From assembly GCF_020216065.1 (NCBI RefSeq), contig NZ_JAIWNA010000001.1, positions 248,001 through 312,000 of the forward strand: DNA of 64,000 nt, read 5' to 3'. Positions 8,929 to 18,761 of this stretch are shown one piece after another. This DNA is from Nocardia rosealba. GTDB lineage: Bacteria; Actinomycetota; Actinomycetes; Mycobacteriales; Mycobacteriaceae. Below the pieces are notes generated by a model, which was not told where the DNA came from, searched no databases, and worked only from the letters and a program-made list of their open reading frames with translations. The number at the start of each line of letters is the position of its first letter. The first letter of the stretch is position 1. The translations under genes were made by a program, and so were the position numbers.

Positions 8929-10359
8929 CTAGTCGCGGCGGGTCTGCCAGCACGCCACCCCGGCGGGGTCGGCGATCTCGGCCCGGTGCACGTACACCGG
9001 GTCCTTGCCCGCGCGGCGCTGGGTGCGGTAGTCGGCGAGCAGCCGGAACGCCACCGCGCCCAGCGGCAGGATCGCGGTGAGGTTGACCAGGGCCATCACG
9101 CCCATGAATACGTCGGCCAGGTTCCAGATCAGCGCCACCGAGCCGAGCGCGCCGCCGAATACCGCGACCAGCACCAGCACCCGGAAGACGGTGAGCAGGC
9201 GCGGATGATCGGTGATGAACTCGATATTGGCGCGGCCGTAGTAGAAGTTTCCGATCATCGAACTGAACGCGAGCATGAACACCACCGCGGTGAGCACGTG
9301 CCCCGCCCAGCTGCCGAGGGTGGTGTGCAGCGCGGTCTGGGTGAGGTCGGCGCTGTGCCGCTCGGACAGGTCCGGGTCGCTGGTCAGGATGATGAACGCG
9401 GTGATGGAGCAGACCAGCAGCGTGTCGAAGTAGACGCCGAGCGACTGCACGAGCCCCTGCTTCACCGGATGCGAAACGTCCGCTGCCGCGGCGGCATTCG
9501 GGGAGGAGCCGAGACCGGCCTCGTTGGAGAACATGCCGCGCCGGATGCCCTGGGTGATGGCCATGCCGATACCGCCGCCGACCACCTCCCGCAAGCCGAA
9601 CGCCCCGCCGACGATATCGGCGAACACCCGTGGCAGGTCGTCGAGATTCAGCGCGACCACGGCGATGCCGAGCAGCAGGTACACCATGGCCATCACCGGG
9701 ACGAGCACCTCGGTGATGCGGCTGATGCGGCGCACTCCACCGAAGATCACCAGGCCGAGCAGGACGACCAGCGCCAGCCCGACCAGCGGGGCGAACCAGT
9801 CGCCATCGATCGCCGTCAGCGAGGCCCGGCTGGTGGCGACGATGGTGTTGGCCTGCACCGCGTTGAAGACGAAACCGAAGGTCAGCGTGATGACCACCGC
9901 GAAGATCAGGCCCTGCCAGCGCCGGCCGAGACCGTACTGCATGTAGTAGGCGGGACCGCCACGGAAGGTGCCGGGTTCGTGTTCGGGTCGCTTGTAGAGC
10001 TGGGCCAGCGTGGATTCCACGAAGGCCGACGCGGCACCGAGCGTGGCCATCGCCCACATCCAGAACACCGCACCCGGCCCGCCCACACTGATGGCGGTGG
10101 CGACGCCGGCGATATTGCCGGTGCCGACCCGCGCGGCCGCGGAGATGCTGAAGGCACCGAACGCCGACACCGACCGCTTGCCGTCGGCGGCGGGGGTGCC
10201 CTTCTCGGCGACCACCCGGAACATCTCCGGCAGGAACCGCAACTGCACAACCCCGCTGCGCGCGGTGAAATACACCCCGGTCACGATCACCAGCGGGATC
10301 AGCAACCAGTCCCAGAACACGTTGTTGACATCGACGATCACCGAGTTCAGCGTGTCCAT
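8929..10359 (-). CDS. AGCS family sodium:alanine/glycine symporter
   Basis: A 476-residue amino-acid:cation symporter of the AGCS family, predicted to import alanine or glycine with Na+ or H+. The family signature GTGNIAGVATAISVGGPGAVFWMW is present near residue 80, with PEHEPGTFRGGPAYYMQYGLG nearby and later MFSNEAGLGSSPNAAAAADVSHPVKQG, the conserved central block of the family. About ten hydrophobic helices can be followed. The ATG start gives MDTLNSVIVDVNNVFWDWLLIP, a typical AGCS N-terminus. The gene lies 15 bases upstream of ppk2 on the same strand, but a functional link between them is not evident. Confidence 0.9.
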   Translation of the reverse strand: MDTLNSVIVDVNNVFWDWLLIPLVIVTGVYFTARSGVVQLRFLPEMFRVVAEKGTPAADGKRSVSAFGAFSISAAARVGTGNIAGVATAISVGGPGAVFWMWAMATLGAASAFVESTLAQLYKRPEHEPGTFRGGPAYYMQYGLGRRWQGLIFAVVITLTFGFVFNAVQANTIVATSRASLTAIDGDWFAPLVGLALVVLLGLVIFGGVRRISRITEVLVPVMAMVYLLLGIAVVALNLDDLPRVFADIVGGAFGLREVVGGGIGMAITQGIRRGMFSNEAGLGSSPNAAAAADVSHPVKQGLVQSLGVYFDTLLVCSITAFIILTSDPDLSERHSADLTQTALHTTLGSWAGHVLTAVVFMLAFSSMIGNFYYGRANIEFITDHPRLLTVFRVLVLVAVFGGALGSVALIWNLADVFMGVMALVNLTAILPLGAVAFRLLADYRTQRRAGKDPVYVHRAEIADPAGVACWQTRRD

Positions 10360-10395
10360 GCCCGGCAGGCTACCGCCGGGCTACCGCAGGTCGGC

Positions 10396-11028
10396 TCAGG
10401 CGGGGCGGGTCGCCTCGACGTATTGCATGAAACGGTGCACGCGCTGGGTGATTTCGGTGAGCCCGGAGGTGGCGAACAGGGTGGGGAAGGTGTCGCGGTC
10501 GAACAGGCGAAGACCGCTCACGCCCGCGGCCAGGGTGCTCGCCTTACCGAAGAGGTTGTCGTCGCGGTAACTGGTGGTGATGGCGATGCGGCCGCCCGGC
10601 GCGAGGACGCGGATCATCTCGCGGGCGGCGGCGATCGGGTCGGGGATCAGGTAGAGGGCACCGAAACAGCAGACGGCGTCGAAGGTTTCGTCGGCGAAGG
10701 GCAGGGTGCGGGCGTCGCCGCGCACGTAGCCCACGCGCGGTCCCGCGTTGTCGGCGGCGGCGCGCGCCAGCATCGGCGCGGAGTAGTCCAGGCCGGTGAC
10801 GAAACCGTCGCCGCTGAGGTGTTCGCTCAGGTAACGAGTGAAAATGCCGGGGCCGCAAGCCAGATCGAGCACCTTCTCCGGCCCGCCCAAGCGCAGCGAG
10901 CGCACCGCGTCGCGACGGTCGTCGCCCGTGGTGCGGCCGCTGGCCAGGTAGAACAGGGTGGGACGCCAGGCGTGCTCGTAGATCGCGGCGAGCGCGGGCG
11001 CGTTCATGGCTTTGCGAGCCAGGTTCAC
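10396..11028 (-). CDS. Class I SAM-dependent methyltransferase
   Basis: A 210-residue methyltransferase with the SAM-binding motif VLDLACGPGIFTRYL, the acidic motif II GLDYSAPML, and the later FDAVCCFGALYLIPDP and VLAPGGRIAITT motifs. Small-molecule methylation is likely; the substrate is unknown. GTG at 11028 overlaps the stop codon of the upstream oxidoreductase gene (GTGA), so translation is coupled. An ATG 21 bases further in (MNAPALAAIY) is an alternative. It is the last gene of a three-gene operon behind an AarF-type kinase and a saccharopine-dehydrogenase-like protein, which suggests a shared role in lipid or quinone metabolism. Confidence 0.8.
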   Translation of the reverse strand: MNLARKAMNAPALAAIYEHAWRPTLFYLASGRTTGDDRRDAVRSLRLGGPEKVLDLACGPGIFTRYLSEHLSGDGFVTGLDYSAPMLARAAADNAGPRVGYVRGDARTLPFADETFDAVCCFGALYLIPDPIAAAREMIRVLAPGGRIAITTSYRDDNLFGKASTLAAGVSGLRLFDRDTFPTLFATSGLTEITQRVHRFMQYVEATRPA

Positions 11029-12269
11029 TGCCGGACGACCTCGATGGTCATGCCCGCCGCGCGCAGCCGCTCGGTGAGCGCCTCGCCCATGGCGGACGCG
11101 GGGGTGAGAACGCCTGCGCGCTCGGGCAATTCGTCGAACGCCAGGCACAGACCGCTCTGGCCGAGCAGCACGGCGGTGGCCTGATAGCCGGGGTCGCCGG
11201 TGCCGGAGAACGTGGCCTGGTACTTGGCGCCGGAACTGGTGCGGGCGAAGGTCTTCATGGTGAACCAGCCGCTGCGGCGAGCCTTCTCGTCCGGGCCGGT
11301 GCCGGGCTTGGGCAGGATGCGGTCGAGCAGCTTGCGACCGAACGACACCCGCGACAGCACCGCGCCCGAGGTCATCCCGGCCACGATGCCGCCCGCGATA
11401 CCCGCCGCCACCAGCGGTGCGGTGGCCGAGGTGCCCGCGTTCATCACCTCGCGGTAGCGGAACTGCTTGCCGTAGGGCCAGCCGAGCAGACCGTTGCTGC
11501 GGCGGACCACCTTGGTGTTGTGCGAGGCCATGATGAATGTGGTGACCCAGCCGTGCAGGCTCGGATCGATGCTGTCGGCGCGGGCGAGGGCCTGGTCGGT
11601 CTGCCTGCCGACATCGGGGTCCATGCTGCGATCGGGGCTCAGCGAGTACGGGTGCGCCAGGATCTTCGCGCGGCCGGAGTCGGCGGCGATGTCCTCCATC
11701 ATGGCGCGACCGGAGTCGATGGTTCCGCCGCTCATCCCGCCCTTGAGGTAGGCGACCAGCGTGGTGTCCTCCAGCTCGCCGGTGTTGTCGGCGACCGAGG
11801 CGCGGTAGATCTCGTACACGCTCAGATCCGACGGAATCGAGTCGTAGCCACAGGAATTCACGATCTTGGCGCCCGAGTCGACGGCGGCCTGCTCGAACTG
11901 CTCGATCGCGTCGTGGATGAACAGCGGTTCGCCGGTGAGGTCGGCGTAGTGGGTGCCCGCGGCGGCGCACGCACCGAGCAGCGGCAGACCGTAGCGCAGG
12001 TACGGCCCGACCGTGGTGACCACGACCTTGGTGCGCTCGGCCATCGCCGCGAGCGAGGCCGCGTCGGTCGAATCGGCGACCACCAGATCCCAGGACGCGG
12101 CAGCGGGACCGAGGTCCTCGCGCACGGCGGCGAGCTTGTCGCGCGAACGGCCCGCCAGCGCGATCTTCGCGGTGGCGGGTGCGGCGGTGAGCAGGTACTC
12201 GGCGGTGAGTTTGCCGACGAAGCCCGTGGCGCCGAACAGGATCAGGTCGAACTCGCGGTCTTGCGGCAC
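11025..12269 (-). CDS. Saccharopine dehydrogenase-like (trans-acting enoyl reductase type) oxidoreductase
   Basis: A 414-residue NAD(P)-binding protein beginning with a Rossmann motif (LILFGATGFVGKLTAEYL). It resembles the mycobacterial Rv2449c/Rv2953 group, in which Rv2953 is a trans-acting enoyl reductase in phthiocerol lipid synthesis; that assignment is from memory of the family. Other visible blocks are VTTVGPYLRYG, HYADLTGEPLFIHDAIE and IVNSCGYDSIPSDLSVYE. GTG at 12269 has AAAGG 7 bases upstream. The alternative ATG at 12284 would overlap the upstream kinase stop as ATGA. The gene is coupled to the methyltransferase downstream. A role in complex-lipid metabolism is an inference. Confidence 0.82.
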   Translation of the reverse strand: MPQDREFDLILFGATGFVGKLTAEYLLTAAPATAKIALAGRSRDKLAAVREDLGPAAASWDLVVADSTDAASLAAMAERTKVVVTTVGPYLRYGLPLLGACAAAGTHYADLTGEPLFIHDAIEQFEQAAVDSGAKIVNSCGYDSIPSDLSVYEIYRASVADNTGELEDTTLVAYLKGGMSGGTIDSGRAMMEDIAADSGRAKILAHPYSLSPDRSMDPDVGRQTDQALARADSIDPSLHGWVTTFIMASHNTKVVRRSNGLLGWPYGKQFRYREVMNAGTSATAPLVAAGIAGGIVAGMTSGAVLSRVSFGRKLLDRILPKPGTGPDEKARRSGWFTMKTFARTSSGAKYQATFSGTGDPGYQATAVLLGQSGLCLAFDELPERAGVLTPASAMGEALTERLRAAGMTIEVVRQ

Positions 12270-12280
12270 AGAGGAGCCTT

Positions 12281-13699
<1,419 letters not shown>

Positions 13700-13858
13700 C
13701 GAGGTACCTCCGTTGGTGCCGACGTGCACGCTGCCCGAACGCCTGACGGCGCACGGCAACCTCGCGGTGACACAAGCCACAGCGCCCCGCTCGGTTCAGC
13801 GTAACCAACCGCGCGGCGATGTCGAGCCCGGGACGGCGATATCTGGTATCAGCGCTGG

Positions 13859-14539
13859 TCAGGACTCCGGAAGTGGCGGTAGAACGTGTGTCTGCTCGGT
13901 GAAGACAGCGGGCGAGCCACCCGCGCGAGCGATGCCCTCGATCGCGCTCCAGGCCATCATCGTGAGGTAGTCGATGACGTCCTGGCGCGGCATCGCCTTG
14001 TCGGTGGTGGTCCACCAGTGGGTGGCCAGCTGGATGCCGCCGACCAACACGTAGGACCACAGCATCGCGCCATCGGTGCGGATGCCCTTGGCGCCGGCCC
14101 GGTCGATGAGCACGGCGGTGACCACCTCGGCGAACAGGCGCTCGAACTCGGCGAGCGAGGCATTGTCGCCGCTGCCGTTGTGCATGATGAACCGGTAGAC
14201 CTCGGGGTCGTCGTCGACGGTCCCCACGTATTCGGTCATGGCGGCCCGCACCAGCTGGTACTCGTCGGCATCGAGGCTGATGGCGCCGTACACGCGCGGC
14301 AGCAGCGTGGTCTCGATGAAGCGCTGCATTGTGGCGTGCACCAGGTCGTTCTTGTCGGCGAAGTACCGGTACAGCACGGTCTTGGACACGCCGATCTCGG
14401 CGGCGATCTCGTCCATGCCCGCCTGCGCGCCGCGCACGCGGATGGCGTTGAGGGTGCCGTCGACGAGCTCCTCGCGCCGGTCGATCTTGTGCTGGCGCCA
14501 CCGCCTCTTGCGGCCGTCGACGGGACCCGCGCCGCGCAC
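13859..14539 (-). CDS. TetR family transcriptional regulator (Rv0472c-like)
   Basis: A TetR repressor of about 226 residues. The DNA-binding domain reads RREELVDGTLNAIRVRGAQAG, then MDEIAAEIGVSKTVLYRYFADKNDL, a textbook TetR helix-turn-helix. The rest is the helical ligand-binding domain. The start is uncertain: the frame runs open for another 330 bases upstream. GTG 14539 is used because GGGG lies 7 bases before it and it keeps the family length, but an upstream segment STEDLVEIGEQTG looks coding and might belong to the protein through a rare start. It is divergent from a DUF445 gene, the same arrangement as Rv0472c-Rv0473 in M. tuberculosis (recalled). Confidence 0.8.
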   Translation of the reverse strand: MRGAGPVDGRKRRWRQHKIDRREELVDGTLNAIRVRGAQAGMDEIAAEIGVSKTVLYRYFADKNDLVHATMQRFIETTLLPRVYGAISLDADEYQLVRAAMTEYVGTVDDDPEVYRFIMHNGSGDNASLAEFERLFAEVVTAVLIDRAGAKGIRTDGAMLWSYVLVGGIQLATHWWTTTDKAMPRQDVIDYLTMMAWSAIEGIARAGGSPAVFTEQTHVLPPLPES

Positions 14540-14738
14540 GGCGGAACCCCGACCGGTCTGCTCGCCGATCTCGACAAGGTCTTCGGTGGACAGGACAGCC
14601 CCCTTGCGATCGATGTGGCGTCTCTCGCGATACAGCTTATGCCTGCCGATGTGGGGTGGCGCTCGTTTAGGCGACGTTGGGGGATTTACCACAGGCCGGC
14701 GTCGGCGCGGCGGCATTTCGCACAGCAGAATGGGGGCC

Positions 14739-16067
14739 ATGGAGAAAGCTCCCGGCAACACGGCGGTGCTCACGCCGCGCACCGCACCGGCGCAGCCCGC
14801 CGGGTTCGCGGATCTGACCGACGAGGCGGGCAAACGACGCGACCTGTTCAAGATGAAGGCCCTCGCCACCGGCTTCCTGCTGGTGGCGACAGTGATCTAT
14901 CTGCTGTGCCGCTGGCTCGAGTCACGCGGTGGCGGCGGCGCATGGGTGGGTTATGTGCGCGCGGCCTCGGAGGCGGGCATGGTCGGCGCGCTGGCCGACT
15001 GGTTCGCGGTGACGGCGTTGTTCAAGCACCCGCTCGGCTTGCCCATCCCGCATACCGCGATCATCCGCAAGAAGAAGGACCAGCTCGGCGAGAGCCTCGG
15101 CGCGTTCGTCGGCACCAATTTCCTCGCTCCCGATGTGGTGTCGGCCCGGCTCGACGCGGCCCAGATCTCGCTGCGGGTCGGGCGGTGGATGGCCACACCG
15201 GCCAACGCGGCGCGGGTGGCGCAGGAGAGTTCGACCATCCTGACCGCCGTGGTCGGCGTGCTGCGTGACGAGGACGTCGAGCAGATCATCGACAACACCA
15301 TCGTCAAGCGCATCGCCGAACCGCAATGGGGTCCGCCGCTCGGTCGGGTGCTCTCGGAGCTGATCGCCGACAACCGGCAGCTGCCGCTGATCGACCTGCT
15401 CGCCGAGCGGGCGCACCAGTGGGCGCTCGGTTCGCAGGAGACGATCGACCGGATCGTGTTGCGCGACGCGCCGCAATGGGCGCCGAAATTCGTCAACACA
15501 TTGTTGTCGGAGCGGATCTACCGGGAATTGGTGGAATTCACCTGGAAGGTGCGTTCGGACCCCGACCACGAACTGCGTCTGGCCGCCACTCGATTCCTGC
15601 AGGATTTCGCCGACGACCTGCAGCACGACGATGCCATGATCGCCAAGGCGGAAAAGGTGAAGGCCGAGATCATGGGCCGCGAACAGATCACCGGAATGGC
15701 GGAGGCCACCTGGCGTGCGGCCAAGCGATTGATTCTCGAGTCGGCGAACGACCCCGATTCCACGTTGCGACGCAAAGTGGCGGAGAATGTGCAACAGCTG
15801 GGTGAACAGTTGCGTGACGATCCGGCGATGCGTGGCAAGGTCGATGGGTGGATCGACCGGGGGGCGCGCTATCTGGTTGGTAACTACGCCGCCGAGATCT
15901 CCACGCTGGTGACCGACACGGTCGCCCGCTGGGATGCCGACGAGGCGAGTCGCAAGATCGAATTGCAGGTTGGCCGGGATCTGCAATTCATCAGGATCAA
16001 CGGCACGGTCGTCGGATCGCTCGCGGGCCTGGCGATCTACACGATCTCGCAGCTGCTGTTCCACTGA
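14739..16067 (+). CDS. DUF445 family membrane protein (Rv0473-like)
   Basis: A 442-residue DUF445 protein. It has one N-terminal transmembrane helix (MKALATGFLLVATVIYLLCRWLES), the conserved GMVGALADWFAVTALFKHPLGLPIPHTAII block, a long helical cytoplasmic-type domain with repeated amphipathic segments, and a C-terminal hydrophobic helix (NGTVVGSLAGLAIYTISQLLF). No enzymatic motif is visible; the family is linked to the cell envelope but its function is unknown. ATG at 14739 is preferred over the ATG at 14730 because the G-run lies between them. It is divergent from the TetR gene, which is its most likely regulator. Confidence 0.84.
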   Translation: MEKAPGNTAVLTPRTAPAQPAGFADLTDEAGKRRDLFKMKALATGFLLVATVIYLLCRWLESRGGGGAWVGYVRAASEAGMVGALADWFAVTALFKHPLGLPIPHTAIIRKKKDQLGESLGAFVGTNFLAPDVVSARLDAAQISLRVGRWMATPANAARVAQESSTILTAVVGVLRDEDVEQIIDNTIVKRIAEPQWGPPLGRVLSELIADNRQLPLIDLLAERAHQWALGSQETIDRIVLRDAPQWAPKFVNTLLSERIYRELVEFTWKVRSDPDHELRLAATRFLQDFADDLQHDDAMIAKAEKVKAEIMGREQITGMAEATWRAAKRLILESANDPDSTLRRKVAENVQQLGEQLRDDPAMRGKVDGWIDRGARYLVGNYAAEISTLVTDTVARWDADEASRKIELQVGRDLQFIRINGTVVGSLAGLAIYTISQLLFH

Positions 16068-16100
16068 TTCCGGGTGTTCGCCCGGCGGCTGCTAACTGTA

Positions 16101-16133
16101 GTGCTTGCAAGAGCTAGCACCCTGACCTAGTAT
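16101..16133 (+). promoter_or_regulatory. Promoter and possible operator of the XRE-hbhA operon
   Basis: A good housekeeping-type promoter is visible: -35 TTGCAA at 16105-16110, a 17-base spacer and -10 TAGTAT at 16128-16133. A near-palindrome, GTGCTTGC-AAGA-GCTAGCAC (16101-16120), overlaps the -35 box and the spacer, with 7 of 8 base pairs matching. That is a suitable place for a repressor, and the first gene of the operon encodes an XRE regulator, so autoregulation is a reasonable guess. Confidence 0.6.
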
Positions 16134-16160
16134 TGACCGTACAACGCCAGAAGGTGAGTG

Positions 16161-16607
16161 ATGGCAGACCAACCCGAGAACCGAGTCGTCCACGCGGCTC
16201 AAGACATCGGAGGGTTCATCAGGTCCCAGCGCGAAGCCGCGCAGGTGTCCTTACGTCAACTCGCCGCGCTGGCCGGGGTGAGTAATCCGTACCTGAGCCA
16301 GATCGAACGCGGATTACGAAACCCCTCCGCCGAAGTACTCGCGCAGATCGCCAAGGCGCTGCGGGTTTCTTCGGAGGTGTTGTATGTGCGGGCCGGATAT
16401 TTGGAACAGCGCCCGCACAGCCCGGTCCGGGACGCCCTGCTGGCCGACACTTCGGTGACCGAACGGCAGAAACAGGTGTTGCTGGAAATCTATGAGTCGT
16501 TTCGCCGGGAAAACGGGGAAGAAACCGGCTCAGGGGGGAACGAACGGGACAGCGACGTTTCGTTCACGACAATTGACACTCCGCCACACCAGGAGAGCGA
16601 AGACTGA
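16161..16607 (+). CDS. XRE family helix-turn-helix regulator (Rv0474-like)
   Basis: A 148-residue cytoplasmic regulator. The HTH_3 domain spans about residues 15-70: IGGFIRSQREAAQVSLRQLAALAGVSNPYLSQIERG, split here only for description, with NPSAEVLAQIAKALRVSSEVLYVRAGY completing the five-helix fold. The C-terminal part is helical and ends in a charged, disordered tail. ATG 16161 has AAGG 6 bases upstream; a GTG directly before it is less likely. The stop codon overlaps the start of hbhA by one base, so the two genes form one transcription unit, as with Rv0474-Rv0475 in M. tuberculosis (recalled). It probably controls its own operon. Confidence 0.9.
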   Translation: MADQPENRVVHAAQDIGGFIRSQREAAQVSLRQLAALAGVSNPYLSQIERGLRNPSAEVLAQIAKALRVSSEVLYVRAGYLEQRPHSPVRDALLADTSVTERQKQVLLEIYESFRRENGEETGSGGNERDSDVSFTTIDTPPHQESED

Positions 16608-17248
16608 TGACCGAGAAGACCGCTACCGTGACCAAGCCGCTGTTCGCCACCGTCGGCGCCGGTGATGCCATCTACACCGCCGTGAACGAGGTCGTCGCCG
16701 ACGTCCGCGAGCGGGTCGCCACCACCGATGCAAAGGCCCGTGTCGAAGAGGCTCGCGAGCGCATCGCCAATGTGCCCGCCGACGTGCAGGCCCAGTTCGA
16801 CACCATCCGCGAGCGCCTCGCCGGCCTGCCCTCGGAGCTGCCGGAGGACCTCGCCGAGCTGCGCGAGAAGTTCACCCCCGAGGAGCTGCGCAAGCTGGCC
16901 GAGCAGTACTACCGCCAGGCTCTCGACATCTACGCCGACCTCGCCGTGCGCGGTGAGGAGACCGTCGAGCGGCTGCGTGCCAACGAGGCCGTCGACGAGC
17001 AGATCGGTCGCGTCGAGTCCCTGTACAAGGATGCCTCCACCCGCGCCGAGGAAGCCCTCGCCAAGGTCACCGACCTGCTGGGCCGTGGCAAGGAAGAGGC
17101 GCAGGCCGCTGCCGCCGAGGCCGCCGCTGTGGTCGAGGCCGAGGTCGTCGCCGTGACCGACGAGGCCGCCCCGGCCAAGGCGCCCGCCGCCAAGAAGGCG
17201 CCGGCCAAGAAGGCCCCCGCGAAGAAGGCCGCACCCAAGAAGGTGTAA
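16607..17248 (+). CDS. hbhA: Heparin-binding hemagglutinin (HbhA) homologue
   Basis: A 213-residue HbhA-type surface adhesin. It has the N-terminal ATVTKPLFATVGAGDAIYTAVN segment with a short hydrophobic stretch, a long coiled-coil core of heptads rich in Glu, Arg, Leu and Ala (about residues 30-160), an Ala/Glu linker, and a Lys-Pro-Ala-rich tail built from PAKKAP-type repeats. In M. tuberculosis HbhA the Lys-rich tail binds sulfated glycoconjugates and is methylated, mediating adhesion to non-phagocytic cells and linking to lipid-body metabolism. There is no classical signal peptide, which is also normal for HbhA. The XRE gene immediately upstream and its position before a DUF2516 gene match the mycobacterial locus. 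Confidence 0.9.
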   Translation: MTEKTATVTKPLFATVGAGDAIYTAVNEVVADVRERVATTDAKARVEEARERIANVPADVQAQFDTIRERLAGLPSELPEDLAELREKFTPEELRKLAEQYYRQALDIYADLAVRGEETVERLRANEAVDEQIGRVESLYKDASTRAEEALAKVTDLLGRGKEEAQAAAAEAAAVVEAEVVAVTDEAAPAKAPAAKKAPAKKAPAKKAAPKKV

Positions 17249-17261
17249 CCCTTCACCGCCG

Positions 17262-17300
17262 ACAGCGGCCCCGCGCACCCCTGGTGTGTGGGGCCGCTGT
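17262..17300 (+). terminator. Hairpin terminator after hbhA
   Basis: ACAGCGGCCCC at 17262-17272 pairs perfectly with GGGGCCGCTGT at 17290-17300 across a 17-base loop, 14 bases after the hbhA stop. There is no U-tract, which is usual for actinobacterial terminators. Confidence 0.65.
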
Positions 17301-17321
17301 TCGTATGATGGGGGAGTGAAT

Positions 17322-17615
17322 ATGGTGCATGGAGTGACGGGGATGATTTTGCTGGTCCTGTGGCTGGCAGCCTTCGGTGCGACGGTGTTCGCGCTGATCC
17401 ATGCCGTGCGTCAGCGGCCGGACGCGTTTACGGCCGTCGACAAGATGACCAAGCCGATCTGGCTGGCGATCCTGGCGGGTGCGCTGGTGTTCCTGCTGCT
17501 GGGGATCAGCGGGTTCGGCATGCTCACCTCGTTCATCGCGATCATCGCGACCGGTGTGTATCTGGCCGATGTGCGGCCGAAAGTCGACGAGGTGCAGCGC
17601 GGGCCGCGCTGGTAA
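17322..17615 (+). CDS. DUF2516 small membrane protein (Rv0476-like)
   Basis: A 97-residue membrane protein with three hydrophobic helices: LLVLWLAAFGATVFALIHAV, LAILAGALVFLLLGISGF and LTSFIAIIATGVYLADV, with RQRPDAFTAVDKMTKPIW in the first loop and a short polar tail (RPKVDEVQRGPRW). The loop and tail match the recalled sequence of Rv0476, the gene after hbhA in M. tuberculosis. Its function is unknown. ATG 17322 has GGGGA 6 bases upstream; an in-frame GTG at 17316 is too close to that site. The hairpin after hbhA separates it, at least partly, from the upstream operon. Confidence 0.85.
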   Translation: MVHGVTGMILLVLWLAAFGATVFALIHAVRQRPDAFTAVDKMTKPIWLAILAGALVFLLLGISGFGMLTSFIAIIATGVYLADVRPKVDEVQRGPRW

Positions 17616-17649
17616 ATCGTCGCCGGACCCTCGCGGTCGAGCGCTCCCG

Positions 17650-17674
17650 GTGTTACTGTTTCTATGAGTAACAC
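17650..17674. promoter_or_regulatory. Inverted-repeat operator upstream of a hydrolase gene
   Basis: GTGTTACT at 17650-17657 and AGTAACAC at 17667-17674 form a perfect 8-base inverted repeat with a 9-base spacer. The left arm contains TACTGT, a plausible -10 box, and the repeat ends two bases before the ribosome site AAAGGAG. Size and spacing fit a TetR-type repressor site; the regulator is not encoded next to it. Confidence 0.6.
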
Positions 17675-17688
17675 AAAGGAGTGTGTCG

Positions 17689-18741
17689 ATGCGCGCAATG
17701 ATGCCCGCGACCGTGAACGACCTGGTCGATACCGTGACCGCCAGGATCAAGGCCGGACTTGCCGCCCACCGGGCCGATCTGCGGACCCGGACCCACGGCG
17801 TGGCGGCCTTCGACCCGCCGACGGTCCCGCACGAGGTGATCCCGGTGGTCACCGCCGACGGCGCCCGGCTGCGTGTGCACGCCTACGGCCCGGTCGACGC
17901 ACCCGTCATCGTGTTCGCCCACGGTTGGACCTGTTCCATCGAGTACTGGAACGCCCAGATCAACGCCTTCGCCGGCGAGTACCGCGTGATCGCCTACGAC
18001 CAGCGCGGCCACGGTGAGAGCACCAACGGCTACGCGCGGCCGAGCACCGACCTGCTCGCCGACGATCTGTGCGACGTACTCGACGCGGCGCTGCTGCCCG
18101 GCCAGCGCGCGGTGCTCGTCGGCCACAGCATGGGTGGGATGACGCTCATCGCCTGGGCCGGTCGCTACCCCGAACGAGTCGCCGAGCAGGCCGCGGCCGT
18201 GCTGCTCACCAACACCGGCGCGCACTCGCTGGTCGAGGTGTCGACCATGGTTCCCGGTCTGAACAAGCCGCTGCGATTGCTGCGCGGCCGGGCCCTGCCC
18301 TCGCCGGACTGGCTCGGCAAGCTCATCCTCGGCACTCCGGTGGTGTTCCCGCCGATCGCGCCCGTGCGCTGGATCTTCGCCCGTCAGGTGATGACCCTCG
18401 ACACAACGCCGGAGAAGCTGAGCTACGCCCTGTCGGTGGTGCGTGGTTGCCCGATGATGACCCGTTCGCGCTACGGCCTGCTGCTGGCCGCGCTGCATCT
18501 GGGCGACGCCGCGAGCAACTTCACCGTGCCCACCACCGTGCTCGCCGGTGACCGCGACGACATGACCCCGGCCATTCACGCCGAACGGCTCGCCGAACTG
18601 CTGCGCAAGGCGGGCACGCTGGCGAAGTTCGAGGTGCTGCCCACCGGCCACCTCGGCAATGTGGAGCGCTACGACCTGTTCAACCGGGAGCTGCGCGAAG
18701 TCCTCGCCGCTGTCCGCGAGCCCGCACGCGCCTCTGCCTGA
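17689..18741 (+). CDS. Alpha/beta hydrolase
   Basis: A 350-residue alpha/beta hydrolase. The oxyanion loop is VIVFAHGWTCSIEYW, followed by VIAYDQRGHGES. The nucleophile elbow is GHSMGGM, the acid strand is VLAGDRDDMTPA, and the catalytic His lies in PTGHLGNVERYD. About 70 residues precede the canonical fold. No signal peptide is seen, so it probably acts in the cytoplasm on a small ester, lactone or epoxide; the substrate is unknown. ATG 17689 has AAAGGAG 7 bases upstream. The inverted repeat just upstream suggests specific repression. Homologues of this gene are not in the recalled M. tuberculosis order, so it is a local insertion. Confidence 0.85.
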   Translation: MRAMMPATVNDLVDTVTARIKAGLAAHRADLRTRTHGVAAFDPPTVPHEVIPVVTADGARLRVHAYGPVDAPVIVFAHGWTCSIEYWNAQINAFAGEYRVIAYDQRGHGESTNGYARPSTDLLADDLCDVLDAALLPGQRAVLVGHSMGGMTLIAWAGRYPERVAEQAAAVLLTNTGAHSLVEVSTMVPGLNKPLRLLRGRALPSPDWLGKLILGTPVVFPPIAPVRWIFARQVMTLDTTPEKLSYALSVVRGCPMMTRSRYGLLLAALHLGDAASNFTVPTTVLAGDRDDMTPAIHAERLAELLRKAGTLAKFEVLPTGHLGNVERYDLFNRELREVLAAVREPARASA

Positions 18742-18761
18742 GGGCCTGCGAGGATGAGGGG

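Noticed and set aside
8482..11184. A roughly 900-codon open frame on the plus strand opposite ppk2, the AGCS symporter and the methyltransferase.
   Set aside because: It spans three recognised genes and their gaps, and its product is compositionally biased (His, Gln, Asp, Arg) without motifs.
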